From NCBI GenBank assembly GCA_008933995.1, contig WARS01000026.1, forward strand, positions 3,858,501-3,922,500: 64,000 nt of DNA. Reading direction: 5' to 3'. The stretch comes from Datnioides undecimradiatus (taxonomy: Eukaryota; Chordata; Actinopteri; Lobotiformes; Datnioididae). The translations under genes were made by a program, and so were the position numbers. This document shows positions 28,978-54,910 of the stretch, piece after piece. Within the stretch, counting starts at the first letter, position 1; every line of letters begins with the position of its first letter. A model generated the notes under the pieces. It searched no databases. It worked only from the letters and a program-made list of their open reading frames with translations, and had not been told where the DNA came from.

Positions 28978-29284
28978 TTCATATGTTCCTCTATACTTGT
29001 CACCTGACTATTCTTTCTTACTAACAGCAGTGTGTAATATGAACTGAGAAAAACTGAGCCCTGTGCAGTAACAAAGCCATAGGCCTTGCTGTGGCTGACT
29101 CACATAGTTTATATTTTGGTTTCTTTTGCAGTCTGTCAGTCCTAATGAATGACACATTGACACAACAGGAATCAGTTACCAGAACACATTGCGATTGTAG
29201 AGTGGCTGCTGCAGGTAGGATTTAAGTTAAATGCAACTTAAGTTTCATATTTGTCCTCTGCTTAACATTAAAAAAAAAATAGCT

Positions 29285-29290
29285 TTTATT
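29285..29290 (-). terminator. Polyadenylation signal candidate of ngrn
   Basis: TTTATT on plus is AATAAA on minus, about 200 bases past the ngrn stop codon. Confidence 0.5.
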
Positions 29291-29493
29291 TCTTTGTTCA
29301 TTCTTAAATGTATGGAAAAAATGAAATAAATACAGTGATGAACAAATAAATACATGAGAATAACGTTGACATCGTACATATTTGCCTGTTGTAGCATGCA
29401 TAGTTATAGTCTGTTCACATAGTCACTGAGCAGATTGTAATGAAGTGTTACAATGCCAGCCTGAACACCATACATGTTCAACTCAGAAAGTCC

Positions 29494-30627
29494 TTAAAGT
29501 CTATACAAAAAGTTGCCTTCTGCATCAAAGAAGTCTTTCCCAACTTGTACCACAGGAGAGGGCTTTTCCATTTCCATAAGCTCCTCCAGTTCTTCTTCTG
29601 TCAACACCTGTCCATCCCAGCTGTCCTCATCCTCTTGGTCCTCCCCTGTGAAGTATGTGGAAGCAATGCTGTCCTCCTGTGCTGGTTGTACAGCTATGCT
29701 ATCTGTACTAAAATGAGGTCTGAGCTTGAAGGGCAGAACAGCCAAGGATCCTGCACCTTCATCTCGAGCCACCAAAGTCTTGTCAGCCACAGGCACGACT
29801 GCACTTTCACTACCTACCGGTGGGAGTTGAGGTGGCGTGGGGCTTCCAGGCAGATTCTGCCTGGCATGCCCTGCCCCAGCACCTGAAGGCAGCACCTGCT
29901 GACTAATTTCAGCCATTACTTTAGCATCCTGCTTGGATTTTCTCTCTGGTGTGGGGACAAATTTGCTTCTGAGGACTCTCAGGACAACATCAGGTGCGAC
30001 AGAGAAGCCTTCAGACAGCTGCTCAACTGTCCAGTCATCTGGCTGCTCTTGCTTCAAATATCTGAAGAATAAGTGCCATTTCAATTTAGGCCTTGTTTAT
30101 GCATTTACCTTGAAGACAGAAATGTCTTAGGTGATCGTTTTGACAGATAACTAAACTCCTCACCTGATTTGCTCGATGGCGTCCCAGGTTAGCTTCCTCT
30201 GTGGAGCACCTGATGGAGTCATCTTCCTTCTCAGAATATGATACTTCACAGTCTTCTTCCTCCTTCTACCCTCACTGAGAAAAACACGACATTAAATTCC
30301 CATAGACTGTAAATCGACCATATACTAAGCATTACACAATACCGTTTTCAACACTAGAATAATGCGTTTTACTGTTGCTGACACTTACTCAACCAAAGCC
30401 TGGAGCTTGTCCTCTATATCCTCCAGCTCAAGTTCTTCATCCGACATCTCTTCGCTGTACCTTGAGGCTCTGTTTGATACTCTGCCTCTGGACACGTGGC
30501 TCTGTCCCATCCATGCCTTGCTTGCATCTCTGCTTGTAGTTCGACGGACGTTGACAGAAGATGAGGGGGAGACCGTAAGAGCACCGAGCCTAGAGAGGAG
30601 TGAGAGCACTTGGAGAGGTCTAGCCAT
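29494..30627 (-). CDS. ngrn: Neugrin, mitochondrial ribosome-biogenesis factor
   Basis: Three exons join in frame to 305 aa (human 291): 30627-30389, 30274-30164, 30061-29494 (TAA). The first ATG gives MARPLQVLSLLSRLG, a basic and hydrophobic start that fits a mitochondrial targeting peptide. An acidic stretch (SDEELELEDIEDKLQ) follows. The conserved core spans exons 2-3: RKLTWDAIEQIRYL, then DDWTVEQLSEGFSVAP and LRSKFVPTPE, the helix-turn-helix-like neugrin domain. The C-terminus (GKDFFDAEGNFLYRL) matches the family ending. In mammals neugrin acts in the mitochondrial matrix with RPUSD4, FASTKD2 and others in 16S rRNA stability and mitoribosome assembly. The gene is head-to-head with nfya and convergent with sort1. 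Confidence 0.93.
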
Positions 30628-32079
30628 GCTAACAGACAGCGTGTGCCCCCCCTTTGAGCTAATGGCATTAGCTTGTTTTGCCAAAGAATAACGTTTAGAC
30701 AGTCAGATACAAAGTTAAACGACTTTAACAGTTGTCTTGGTGGTCGAACTGACCCCTACTTCTCAAAAGTGAGGCCACCTTCACCCAAACTAGCTTCCTC
30801 CAGTTGCCTCACATCATGGAAACTCGTGGCTGCACTTCCGCAAACATCATTTCACAGCATCGTGACGGCGAGCTGCTGCCAACTACCGGAGTGGAGGTGC
30901 ATTCAATGGACCTGACCTGTATAAAGAGGCTTACTCGTAACACGAAGCATAATCAGTATCAAACCAACGCATGATTAAATCACTAACGTAAAGCCAAATA
31001 GAGAGATAAAATGAACGATAAAAGAAATCATATACACCAGGATAGCTGTCAAAGGGGACAAACAATATAAATAAATGGCGGCATCTGCCGGGCGCCGCGG
31101 ACTTAGCACCTTGTCCTGTGTCCCCGTGTTCATGTGTCACGCAGCTGCGCACCTCCTCCCAGGCGCCGTTGTTTCATTTGCGCCATTTTGTCCGCTCACT
31201 TTGTTGATTGGGCTTTAGCGAGCTGTACTAGAGCCAATCAGAGGGAAACCGGACAGCGAAGATACGGTAAGGGAGACCCGATTGAAGGCATTGGTAGTTG
31301 TCAGCACGGATTGGTTTGCGATGGACCAACCAAATTACTAACCCTGCTAAATGCAAAAAAATCAAATGGCAGTTTGATTTCGGCCGCTTCGTCTCAGGCT
31401 AGTAATGCTGCAAATAACTCCTTGTTGGCGGTGTTGGCTGCGGAGACGAAACATGATCTCGGGTGTTCGAGCTAACGTTAGCTAAAACATCGACTCTCAA
31501 ACAAAGGGGGCGGCTGATAATACCCACATGCCCTTCATTAAACTAGCAAATTATCCCCAGTTACAACAAACAACAACCCCGCCTGCCCCAGACCGATGTT
31601 AGCAGTTGAGCTATTAATTTAACCAGCCTATGTGTTGTTCTTTCTGGCACGTACCACGCTTTTAGCTAACATTAGCTAGCGACAACTGAGGCTAGCTAAC
31701 GTTAGCTCTCATCAAAATATCCTGTTAACAGAACACATCGTTAAAGCGAGGTGGCAGCTGACTTCTATCACCCACCGTATCACCCACACATATCACATCC
31801 TTATTTCAGACATAACATTACAAGGTTACAAAGGTTAGTGTGGGGCGTTTAAATGAAAAGTGTTGCAAATGTATTCTTAAATGATGTCCAACGCCAACAT
31901 GAAAGATGTAACGTAACATTAAATAACGCTGTGCAGGACCATTTGTTTTTATTAATATTTGTTAAAGAGGTTTTGGGCCTTACCTAGAAAAAAAGAGCCA
32001 ATAGTTGTGAGTTGAATTTCGACTGATAGTGTTTGTGTTTCTCTTTTGTCTCAAGAGAGGACCTTGACAATAACAAGCT
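30628..32079. other. Head-to-head promoter region of ngrn and nfya
   Basis: The two start codons are about 1.45 kb apart. The stretch is rich in CG dinucleotides (for example 31085-31100 and 31140-31165). It holds the ngrn 5' UTR on the left, CCAAT boxes around 31207-31238, a likely non-coding first nfya exon ending at 31266, and its 5' UTR intron up to about 32055. Confidence 0.6.
31207..31314. promoter_or_regulatory. CCAAT boxes and non-coding first exon end of nfya
   Basis: ATTGG (reverse CCAAT) is at 31207-31211, CCAAT at 31234-31238, and ATTGG again at 31310-31314. A good donor (ACG then GTAAGG) sits at 31267, and an acceptor (TTTTGTCTCAAG) ends at about 32055, 25 bases before the nfya ATG. 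I infer a short untranslated first exon ending at 31266 and a 5' UTR intron of about 790 bases. The CCAAT boxes could serve ngrn, nfya or both. Confidence 0.5.
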
Positions 32080-35000
32080 ATGGAGCAGTACACCACTGCC
32101 ACCACAACCACCGGGGAGCAGATAGTTGTGCAGACTACAAATGGACAGATACAGCAGCAGGTGAGCTCCAAAGAGAAATTTGGTATTGATAAAGAGTTTA
32201 CCATACTATCAAAGGTTAAATCCCCTATTGTAAGACCACAGGTAAATAGGTACCCAGGACTAAAGCCTGCGAGTTCCACATCCAATCTCTTTCCTGATAT
32301 TTACTTGTCTGAGACTGTATTGTCCTGCTTGCCTGCAGACACAGGGCACAGTGACGGCTGTGCAGCTGCAAACAGAGGCGCCCGTGGTGACGGCCTCAGG
32401 CCAGCAGGTGCAGACACTCCAGGTAGTGGTGTCACCGCCGCCCTGTGTCAGTGACATGACAGTGCTACAGCCTGCGAGTTTGCATGCTACAAGCAGGGCT
32501 GTTTTCCACGACCCATCTCTATGCTGTTTGGTTCATCGTGTCTCCCCCAGCATGTCCTACAGTTGCCTGAACTGCATGCACATCAGCACAGTGTGTTGTG
32601 TGTCGACCTCGGGTTTCCGCTTATGCTCTCATAACTGTGAAAAGACTGTTTGTCTGCGTTCTCTTGCTTTTAAAAGCAAGTTTTGCAAGTCAGACAGTGT
32701 TATGTGTGAGGACAAACACGATCTGAAGAGCAGTAGCAGAAGAACCAGCACTTAACAGCAGAAATCAGCATTCATTTTTGGCACCTCTCATCATCTAGCT
32801 ATGTTTTTTGTATTATTTTGTCTTAAAATGTCAGCAGATTTCTTACCTCTGGCATTTTTGCTCCTAAGGTACAAGGGCTGCCACAAACTTTCATTTGTTC
32901 ACTGCTCACTCACGCATAAATGGATGCACGAACGTCAGTACTTGTCAAGTTGCAAATGTAAATGCAAATTAATTTGAGAGCAGCATCTTGTCTACTCATT
33001 TGCTTTTAAGCAAATTAGACTGAAATGAACCTCATGCAACCTCTTGCTTCAACAGCAGTATTCATGCAAGTACTAAACCAGTGAACACAGAGGTTTTGTA
33101 TTTGCATTTGTAGCTTCATTTCATTACAAAAATAGTTGAGATGCTGAATTTAAGAAACAGATCCACTTTGGAACTGGATAGTTTCATGTTTCTACATCCC
33201 CAAATAAAGACTGACAGATAATTATGGAAAATGTTCATCCATGATGTGATATCCTGGATACTGTAGGTTTGACATCAATCCCTTGCAATCTTTTCACTCA
33301 CACAAAAATGATATTGAGTTACAAAACACTGGCAGTGCTGCTATAACAGCTTTCTGTATGTGTCCTTAGGTACAGGGACAACCTCTAATGGTCCAGGTCA
33401 GTGGCGGGCAGCTCATCACATCATCCGGGCAACCCATAATGGTGCAGGCCATGTCAGGAGGTCAGGGTCAAACCATAATGCAGGTCCCTGTATCTGGAGC
33501 CCAAGGACTACAGCAGGTAAGGGAAAAGATAAGTTACTAAATTAAGATCAGTATTCAAATTATACCCTATTAGCCTGTACTAGGACATTGTGTTCTCTGT
33601 AAAAACACATTTGAATTGGCTTTTATGTAATTATCAGTTTCTGTACATGCCAAATGCTTCTTAGTTTTTGTATTCAAGTAATAATTAATGCTGATAATTG
33701 GTTTATATTTTGCAGTGCAATTGTAATGTTTTGTGACTTCTTCTAATCTATTTGATAAATTAACCAAGGCTGACCTGTGCACTGTGGCACTTTGTCCATT
33801 TGTAGATCCAGCTGGTGCAGCCAGGCCAGATCCAGTTGCAGGGCGGTCAGACTCTCCAGCTCCAGGGCCAGCAGGGTCAGCCCCAGCAGATCATTATCCA
33901 GCAGCCTCAGACAGCCATCACCGCTGGACAGAACCAGGTGTTTAATTCTGGCTAGTTGTGTGGCATGTCCATTTAATCACATTATTACTAATCTGCGTAC
34001 TGAGTGTCTTGTCTCCCTATAATGTGGTTGCACAGGGGCAGCAGATCAGCGTTCAGGGCCAACAGGTGGCACAGACAGCTGATGGACAGACCATCGTCTA
34101 CCAGCCTGTCAATGCAGATGGTACCGTCCTGCAGCAGGGTAAACTCAGTTTTCTTCTACCTTCTGTGTTTGCCTTCTGCCCTGTAGATTTTACAAACTGG
34201 AGCACCGTTGAGTTGTCTTTGTGAATAAGAGCTATTGTGATAATCTGTTTGCAGGAATGATCACAATTCCAGCTGCCAGCTTGGCAGGTGCCCAGATTGT
34301 ACAGGCAGGGGGTGCCAACACCAACACTACCAACAGCGGCCAAGGCACTGTGACCGTCACCCTGCCTGTCTCCGGTAACATGGTCAATGCAGGTGGAATG
34401 GTCATGGTAAGACCCTGTGCAGAGGTACCCAACATCTTATTACCTTTTTTTTTTTTAAAAGCTCTAGACACACACAAGGGCGTACTGTGTGGTGGAGGTC
34501 ACAGAATTTTGAGAAAAAACATTATTAATTAATAATCACTTTTTAATTTTTGTGAAAACCATAACTGTGATTGCCAGACTGTAAAAAGTATGTTTGTACT
34601 GTATTTGTTTTGCCTAGTGAGGTCACATTGGACTATATGAAGAAAACATTATTTGGTTGTACTTAAAGGTGCAGTGTGTAGGATTGATTATTGACTCCTC
34701 CATTCACCCATCCTGCCCCTGGAGAGGAGAGTCTGTGGTGGCCATGAATAAACACAAAGAGCCCCTTGAGAGCCAGTGTTTATTTAGTCTGTTCTGGCCT
34801 GCTGTAGAAGCACTGCAGCGCAGCATGCGGATCTGCAGGAGTATATCATTCCCTGTCTCGATATAAAGGGCTCATTTTGAGCCAGAGAAGACATGATGAC
34901 TACAAATTACAAATGATTATCCACTACTGAAAAAATTACTAATGAATGCTATTTTCCATTTCTGCCACATATCTACACACTGCACCTTTTAAATTATAAT

Positions 35001-36538
35001 TAATTAATTTTCTGAATTTAAGAGTTTTAAGAGTTCTTTTAAAGTTTTACTTAAGTTTATGTAACTATTTTTATAAAGCCCCAAACATCAAAATAGTACA
35101 CCTGCATGGCGTTTTCAATTATTTTACCTTTATGTGTAATAGTTTGGGCTATCTGGGGATCTCATGCAATTCCCAGCACAACTCCACCCAGCCCTAAGTG
35201 AGTCTGTAGAGTTAGAACTTGGAAAAATGGTGAGGAGCACAAAGCCTCTGATTTAAATGTGAAACCTGCAGTGTGACATGTAGTTTATATCAGTACTGAG
35301 TAATCGGCCTAAAGATGGATGTGATACAGAATAAGCTATTTGTACAGTTGCTGCTTGTCTGTGTCAGCATGTATGTGTTCATACCTGAGGTTTTAAGCTG
35401 TGTGGTCCTGTTTGTGTCCCTCCCTCTGTCAGATGGTGCCTGGAAGTGGTGCAGTTCCCACCATGCAGCGTATTCCCCTGCCAGGGGCTGAGATGCTTGA
35501 AGAAGAACCCCTGTATGTGAATGCCAAACAGTACCATCGCATCCTGAAGCGTAGACAGGCCCGTGCCAAGCTGGAGGCTGAAGGCAAAATCCCCAAAGAA
35601 AGGAGGGTAAGCCCTTGTTCAATTTTCTGATGAGATTGGTTTTAATTAGTTGATGCCAGGAAAAGGGGTTCTGACATCTTGATTGACAGCTAGTGTGTGC
35701 TCATGACTGAGTCGAGCAGGTGTGTGGGCGGGATCTCGATACAGCAGCTTCACTCCTCTACCACCTCTATCTGTAATCTGGCTGGAGATGATATTTTAGC
35801 TTCATTTACGTAGAGTGAGAGGAAGGCAATGATGTATTTGTCCATCTTGATATACCGTCTCTGTGCTTCACAAGCTACTTGCTCATTTGTCATGTCATGC
35901 CAGGCTCATTCTATATATCATTTTGTGCTGTAAAAGCACTCTTTCACAGCACAATCTTTCATTTAATATCAAAATATCTCTAATCAATATATTTTAACAA
36001 ACAAAAAATGCAATTAAACGTGCCAGCGTGGCTTAACATCACAAGAGGCATACAAGAAAATATGCTTTTGTTTTTTGGGATTGGGTGAAGTGACCTTTCA
36101 GTCAGTACTGTTACAGAAAAGAGGCTATTCAAAATGTTCTATGTTCTAATACATCTACTTTGTCTCTGGCAGAAATACCTTCATGAGTCTCGCCATCGTC
36201 ATGCTATGCAGCGGAAGCGAGGAGATGGAGGACGTTTCTTTTCACCCAAGGACAAGGAGGACATGGCTTTGACCCTTTCACAGGTAATCTATGCGTTGAT
36301 CTATGTGTAAAAAACACATCACATACATAGTCACCCAGTAATTAAATAAATACATAGAGAGTGTTTTTAAATTGTCACCTCTGGGTGACAGTTAACTATA
36401 ATTGGTACCATTTTGTTTGAATTGTGAATGAAACTCCATATAATTTATTATAATGATCTTCTCTTCCCATCGCAGCAGCAGGATGCAGCCCAGGCAGCAG
36501 CAGATGAGACAGTGGCTCAGATGATCCGAGTCTCGTAG
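32080..36538 (+). CDS. nfya: NF-Y subunit alpha, CCAAT-binding transcription factor
   Basis: Nine coding exons join in frame to 348 aa (human 347): 32080-32160, 32339-32422, 33370-33516, 33806-33937, 34036-34138, 34255-34406, 35433-35606, 36173-36283, 36476-36538. The N-terminal two thirds is the Gln-rich activation domain (QLQGQQGQPQQIIIQQPQ). Exon 7 has the A1 helix that binds NF-YB/NF-YC (EEPLYVNAKQYHRILKRRQA). Exon 8 has the A2 region that inserts into the CCAAT minor groove (YLHESRHRHAMQRKRGDGG). The protein ends in IRVS like other vertebrate NF-YA. The last exon has three tandem CAG acceptors. The exon 2 donor is CAG/GTAGTG, which leaves one Val fewer than human at that junction; a donor six bases on would also keep frame. 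Fish can carry an nfya-like duplicate; this protein looks like the canonical form. Confidence 0.96.
34665..34989. mobile_element. MITE with 16-base inverted ends at a TTAA site, nfya intron 6
   Basis: The left end reads AAAGGTGCAGTGTGTAG and the right end CTACACACTGCACCTTTT, near-perfect inverted repeats about 325 bases apart. Both ends adjoin TTAA (34663-34666 and about 34988-34991), as for piggyBac-type insertion. The interior has no transposase frame. I recall this end sequence as abundant in percomorph fish genomes. Confidence 0.75.
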
Positions 36539-37455
36539 CACTGTCGCCAGCACCATCACTTCTGATTGTGAACTCCACCCTGCCTGAGGCTCTTCATCCC
36601 AGCCAACCCCTCTGCTGCACATTTTTCTCTTGTTCACCCCCTCCTGCTACACGATCATCCAGCAGACCACAGCACTGCCACAAGGTTTCTTCTGTTGTCT
36701 CTCTACTTCCAGGGAGCTGACCTTATGGCTGCTGAGCCTGTGGACTGCTCTGATCTTCTTCTCTAAAATGGGGGATGCTTCCACATTCAGCTTAACAGGT
36801 CAAGCATTTAGGATCAGCCTTTTATTTTCACAAGGATTTGGACAATAATGAAGCATGAAGTTATGGGTAACCAGGGCATGTCACACAGAGGAAATGACAA
36901 ATGTGAATCCACACTCTGTTAGACCCTGGTGAGTTAAAAAGATGAGAATTTGTCACTAGTGGACCTTTGTTGCTTTAAATATTATTATTTTTTTGTAAAT
37001 GGTACAGATTTTTTTTTAGAGACACTCATTTAGCATTGATGCTACTCTTGTGTCCTATATTTTTTATGTGATGCCCAGTATTTTGACATTTCTTTTCTTT
37101 TTCTTTTTTTTTTTTTTAAAACCATGTGGGGGACAGACTCAGCATCATATGTCCGACCAGTGTCCACTGAGCAAAAACACAAATAGGAAGATATTGTACA
37201 GAAATTCCTTTCTTCCCCAGTATGTATCAGATGTACTTACTAATTTGCCCAAATTCTGTGGATGCATTTTATACAATTTCATGGTTAGATGTAGTGTTTG
37301 TAAGAAAAAAATAACTTGGTGTTGTATCAGATTTCATATTCTATCCATGTAGTTACTTCCACATCAGTGAGTCCACCTAAGTGTTTTGTTTTATTTTCAT
37401 TGTAGATAATAGATTTTTTTTTAATTCATCAAATGAAGTTCTGCAATGTTTTTTT

Positions 37456-37461
37456 AATAAA
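37456..37461 (+). terminator. Polyadenylation signal of nfya
   Basis: AATAAA lies about 920 bases past the nfya stop, after a T-rich 3' UTR. Confidence 0.6.
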
Positions 37462-38105
37462 AGGTTGGACACTGAATTCATGAAATGGATGTTAAACCTC
37501 CATTAGTAACTTATGGTTATTTGTAGATACTTTACTCCATTTTGGTTCTTAATTCTATTGTTTCATCATTCATTCAAGATATCTATTGAGTTGTACAGAA
37601 AGGCATGCTGTTAAATATTCCTGGGGACTGTAGGTGTTGAATATAAGGTCTTAGAAAGTGAATTGGAAGCAATCATACATCAGCAGCATCATAGTTTTAA
37701 AAATGTGTAAAATCTAAAATCTGCACCAACTCTAGCAGTCAAAAATTTAGTGGAATATAAAGTACAATTTTTACTCTTGAAATATAAGGTAGCTTAAAAT
37801 GGAAATAGTCAAATGAAGTACAAATACTAATTGTTCTGATGTACAGTAGGTTAACTTACCTCCCATGACTATTCATATTACACTGGTACAATAATATGCC
37901 ATCCAAATCAATGATTCAGAGCAAATTATAGTTACGACTATTTAAACACATTTTTAGGACAAACATTTAAATATTTATGTCCAATGTATTTGCGTATTGA
38001 ACCAATATAGCAGTTTATTTCCCTCCAGATATGGGACGACTGAGTTTTGGCTTTTTTCCCCTGTGCAAGACCTCCCAGGTTAATCACTGTCCCAAAGAAG
38101 CTCCA

Positions 38106-38230
38106 CCAATCAGAAACAAGAGATTATACACGTTGGTACCACGGCCATCCAATCCTAGTAAAGGAGGCGGGGCTTGTGCTCAGCTTCCTCGGCACTCAGC
38201 TTCCTTTACATTATGGAAACAACTGACTGA
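38106..38230 (+). promoter_or_regulatory. ahcyl1 promoter with two CCAAT boxes and a GC box
   Basis: CCAAT is at 38106-38110 and 38149-38153, followed by GGAGGCGGGGC (about 38163-38173), an Sp1-type GC box. This TATA-less layout is usual for housekeeping promoters. It lies about 500 bases before the ahcyl1 start codon. Confidence 0.6.
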
Positions 38231-38387
38231 GAAGTAGTTACGATTAAAACTAATGTAATTAACCTGAAGATACGTCCAGTTTTAATAAGAGCAACAAGCC
38301 TCAGCCGTTACTTCTCGGTTTTTCTCTGGCTGGATGATCACCGCCTCCACACTGCCCACGCGCTCAGGTGACAGCTTCAACAAACCG

Positions 38388-38403
38388 CCCCCCCCCCCCC
38401 CCC
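38388..38403. repeat. Run of 16 cytosines in the ahcyl1 5' region
   Basis: An uninterrupted C16 tract lies 285 bases before the ahcyl1 ATG. It is G-rich on the other strand and prone to slippage or G-quadruplex formation. Its exact length may be a sequencing uncertainty. Confidence 0.8.
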
Positions 38404-38682
38404 ACCCTCTCTTCTTCCCCCTTCTGGAGATGTTGCTGTCTGTGGATGACAGTAGACCCGAAGGACCGAAACAAGTGTTTGTGCTCTTCTAGAAAGTAGT
38501 GAAGCTAGACAGCAGGTTACTCTCCCTTGAAGCAGGCTACTTATCGCTCAGGTCTAGTGGAAGTGCTTCAGGGTCGATTCGGTCATTTTAAGCCACGAAG
38601 CTTAACGAGGAGAGCAAGAAGGCGACGGACACAGCAGAGGCTTTTTCTCCTTTTCTCCACCAACAGTATCAGTACCATCTGG

Positions 38683-38687
38683 ATGCA

Positions 38688-38691
<4 letters not shown>
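38683..38691 (+). CDS. Two-codon upstream ORF overlapping the ahcyl1 start
   Basis: ATG CAA TGA reads from 38683. Its TGA (38689-38691) overlaps the ahcyl1 ATG (38688-38690). A ribosome that starts here would terminate on top of the real start codon. The sequence is certain; use in translation is inference. Confidence 0.5.
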
Positions 38692-52548
<13,857 letters not shown>

Positions 52549-53810
52549 TGAGACTGTCTGACTGATGGTGTGCTTCTCAACACACAGTTGCCCTGGAATA
52601 AACAGAGATATCTATTTTATTTTCTAAATTACTACAAAACGGAGGAATTATTTTACTTATGCTGAATGTAACTTATTAATAGCACTTCAGACATGGTGTT
52701 ACGTATGAAACATAAGAGTTGTAGGGAACATACGATGTATAACCAACTAACATTTTACATGTCTTGTCACGTGTTTAAAGGAGAAGCCTGCTTGCATGCT
52801 TTCACATGTATGTACTTATTTAGTTGCTAATGCTTCTGTCACTAGATCACAAAGTTGCTGATATGTTTGTTTACCCTACGCACAGTGCCAAATAATGGCT
52901 GCAAAAGTGGAACAGATTTATGTTTTGTCTATCGATGATATGAAGATTTTGTTTGTACTTTCCATGAGCCGAGGGTTTGGGCTGAGCCAAAACAAACTCT
53001 GTGTTGCGATGTAGATGATTTTAGATATGTTTATTGTACATGTGTTATATAATGTTAATGAATGGTATCTGCATACATGCCCTAAAAGGTAACATCCAGT
53101 CATCCTTTTCATCACAAGCACAGCAATGAAATATAGCACTTGTCATGTAAACAATATAACCCAATGTTGTTTATTTTAAGAATTTATAATAGCCTCTGGA
53201 AGGCTGAGTGCATTTTAAATTCTTGACTCTTGGTGTTGGCTTTCAGCACTCACCCTGAAATGATCCTAAAACACGCAGGGCTTCTTCGATATGAATTCAA
53301 ACTAAAAGGGATGTTTAATGTGCTTATAGCAGATTAATATGTCACATTATGTAACCAGTAAAACATGTTAAAACTAGTAAGACTGTCCCTTATTTAAAAC
53401 CAAGTTTCCATTTGCTCACTCACATTCCAGTTGAAATTGGTCTGACTGAAGAACGCAGTGGTTGGCTATAGAGTGTTTTGACTGGATAATACCTTTGAGG
53501 TAATGGTATGAATGTGCCTTTTAAATCATTTGCAACACGTAAGTATCAGCACTGACCTTAATTCAATCAACATTCCTCTTTTGTAAAACCACATCTATTA
53601 GTGGTACATTTTAATGTCTTCCTTCCACTGCTTCTGGTATTAATTGTAACTCTAATGTACAAGCTATATGTTGAGAAAAAACAAATATTAGACTTTATGT
53701 TTGCCATATGATTGTCGCTGTCTTAATTCGATCCAACTGGGTCACCTAAAGAAACACTCCATGTGAACTAAATGCATACGTGTATATGTAAAAGAATGCA
53801 TTAAATCAGC

Positions 53811-53816
53811 AATAAA
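53811..53816 (+). terminator. Polyadenylation signal candidate of ahcyl1
   Basis: AATAAA lies about 1.26 kb past the ahcyl1 stop, a few hundred bases before the hsp70 promoter. An earlier AATAAA near 52596 is an alternative. Confidence 0.5.
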
Positions 53817-54053
53817 GCAAGTTCTTTTAACAGAGAAAAGTAACTTTAATGTTGATGTGTTTATACCTAGAAAAATGAAACCTGACAATGACAGAGGGAG
53901 GCCTCTTTAGGTCAGTGGTTTTGGGGGATAAAGCCTTCATTCATGGCTGCTAACACTTCTGCATACCTCCCTCAATGCGCCTTCCTGCTACATTCACCAC
54001 ATTGTGTTCCCTCGCAGTCAGTCCTGCTGGCCCAGCGTCAAACTGCTGTCCTG

Positions 54054-54189
54054 CTCTGGAATATTCACCACCTCTCTTGCACCAGGCCAGCTGCATTAGT
54101 TGCTAATATTAACAGTTGAGTCACTAAGCTTGGAGGAGGGGCTGAGGGGGGGCTGAGAGTGTTCTGGAAACCTGGATCTAACTATATAA
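54054..54189 (+). promoter_or_regulatory. hsp70 heat-shock promoter: two HSEs and a TATA box
   Basis: CTCTGGAATATTC (54054-54066) contains GAAnnTTC with a partial third unit. TTCTGGAA (54162-54169) is a second tail-to-tail HSF site. TATATAA is at 54183-54189, only 13 bases after the second site, so transcription should start near 54210-54220. The layout fits a stress-inducible gene driven by heat-shock factor. Confidence 0.75.
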
Positions 54190-54214
54190 GCAATGGGCCC
54201 AAGTCAGTGCAGGC

Positions 54215-54910
54215 ATTATTATAAGAAGAACCGCACAGAGGCAAAAGCTTGAGACACAAAGGAAACTACTCAAGGAGACTCCGCTGAGATCCTTCGATAT
54301 CTTTGAGCAACAGAGAAATTATCACTGAAAGTAAGTAGCAACTCATTATCAGACTGTGGTTACATTGATTTGTAATGTAAATGTAAACATCAATGATGTG
54401 ATGGTGTTGAGTGCATTCTCTGACTGAAGAGGCATTATTTTAATCCACTTAAAGATAAAACATTAAAACTAAGCCGTGCTAATGCATCACTTCTGTTTTA
54501 ACGTCATAGTGATGTAGTGAAGTCACGTCCACAGTATATCAGAGAAACTTGAGAATTTACTCAACAAAAATATGTTAAAATTACTACAGAGCTGTAATTT
54601 GGGACATTTTCAAAATAGAAAACAAATATGATCTAGGCACCACATAAATAAAGAGATTAGTGTAATCATTTATTGCCAATATTATTTATTCATATGTCCA
54701 TAATGGAGCAATTACATTACATTAAACGTACGCCATTACATAGTTCGTACAGCAGTGTGCTAATTAATGCGGATTATGTTACTCATTTAGTGTTTTAATT
54801 GAACCTCTAACAAACTGTATATCTGTGATAATTATTGGGACAAAAATGATGGAACAACGTACATTTAATAAATATTGAAAAAAATGTTGACATTCCCTTA
54901 TTTTTCCTAG
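54215..54910 (+). other. hsp70 non-coding first exon and 5' UTR intron
   Basis: The 5' UTR start is set by the TATA box. A consensus donor (GAAA then GTAAGTAG) is at 54331, and the acceptor (TTTTTCCTAG) ends at 54910, 22 bases before the ATG. The 580-base intron means the transcript is spliced although its coding part is one exon. Mammalian HSPA1A/B lack such an intron. Confidence 0.7.

Larger units (their letters stand above)
26710..29493. other. Convergent 3' region of sort1 (plus) and ngrn (minus)
   Basis: This holds the sort1 3' UTR, with AATAAA at 27274-27279 and a distal one at 28972-28977, and the ngrn 3' UTR from the other side. Open frames here are short and lack coding character. 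Confidence 0.6.
36539..38687. other. nfya 3' UTR, intergenic region and ahcyl1 promoter
   Basis: The nfya 3' UTR runs to AATAAA at 37456-37461. Then comes about 500 bases of AT-rich sequence in which I recognise nothing. From about 38040 the composition becomes GC-rich, with the ahcyl1 promoter and 5' UTR. Confidence 0.65.

Noticed and set aside
29440..29886. A 148-codon plus-strand frame
   Set aside because: It is the complement of ngrn exon 3, whose minus-strand frame matches the neugrin family through to its C-terminus.
32351..32755. A 134-codon plus-strand frame at nfya exon 2
   Set aside because: The first part is nfya exon 2 in frame. Beyond the donor at 32423 it is intron read-through with no similarity to NF-YA.
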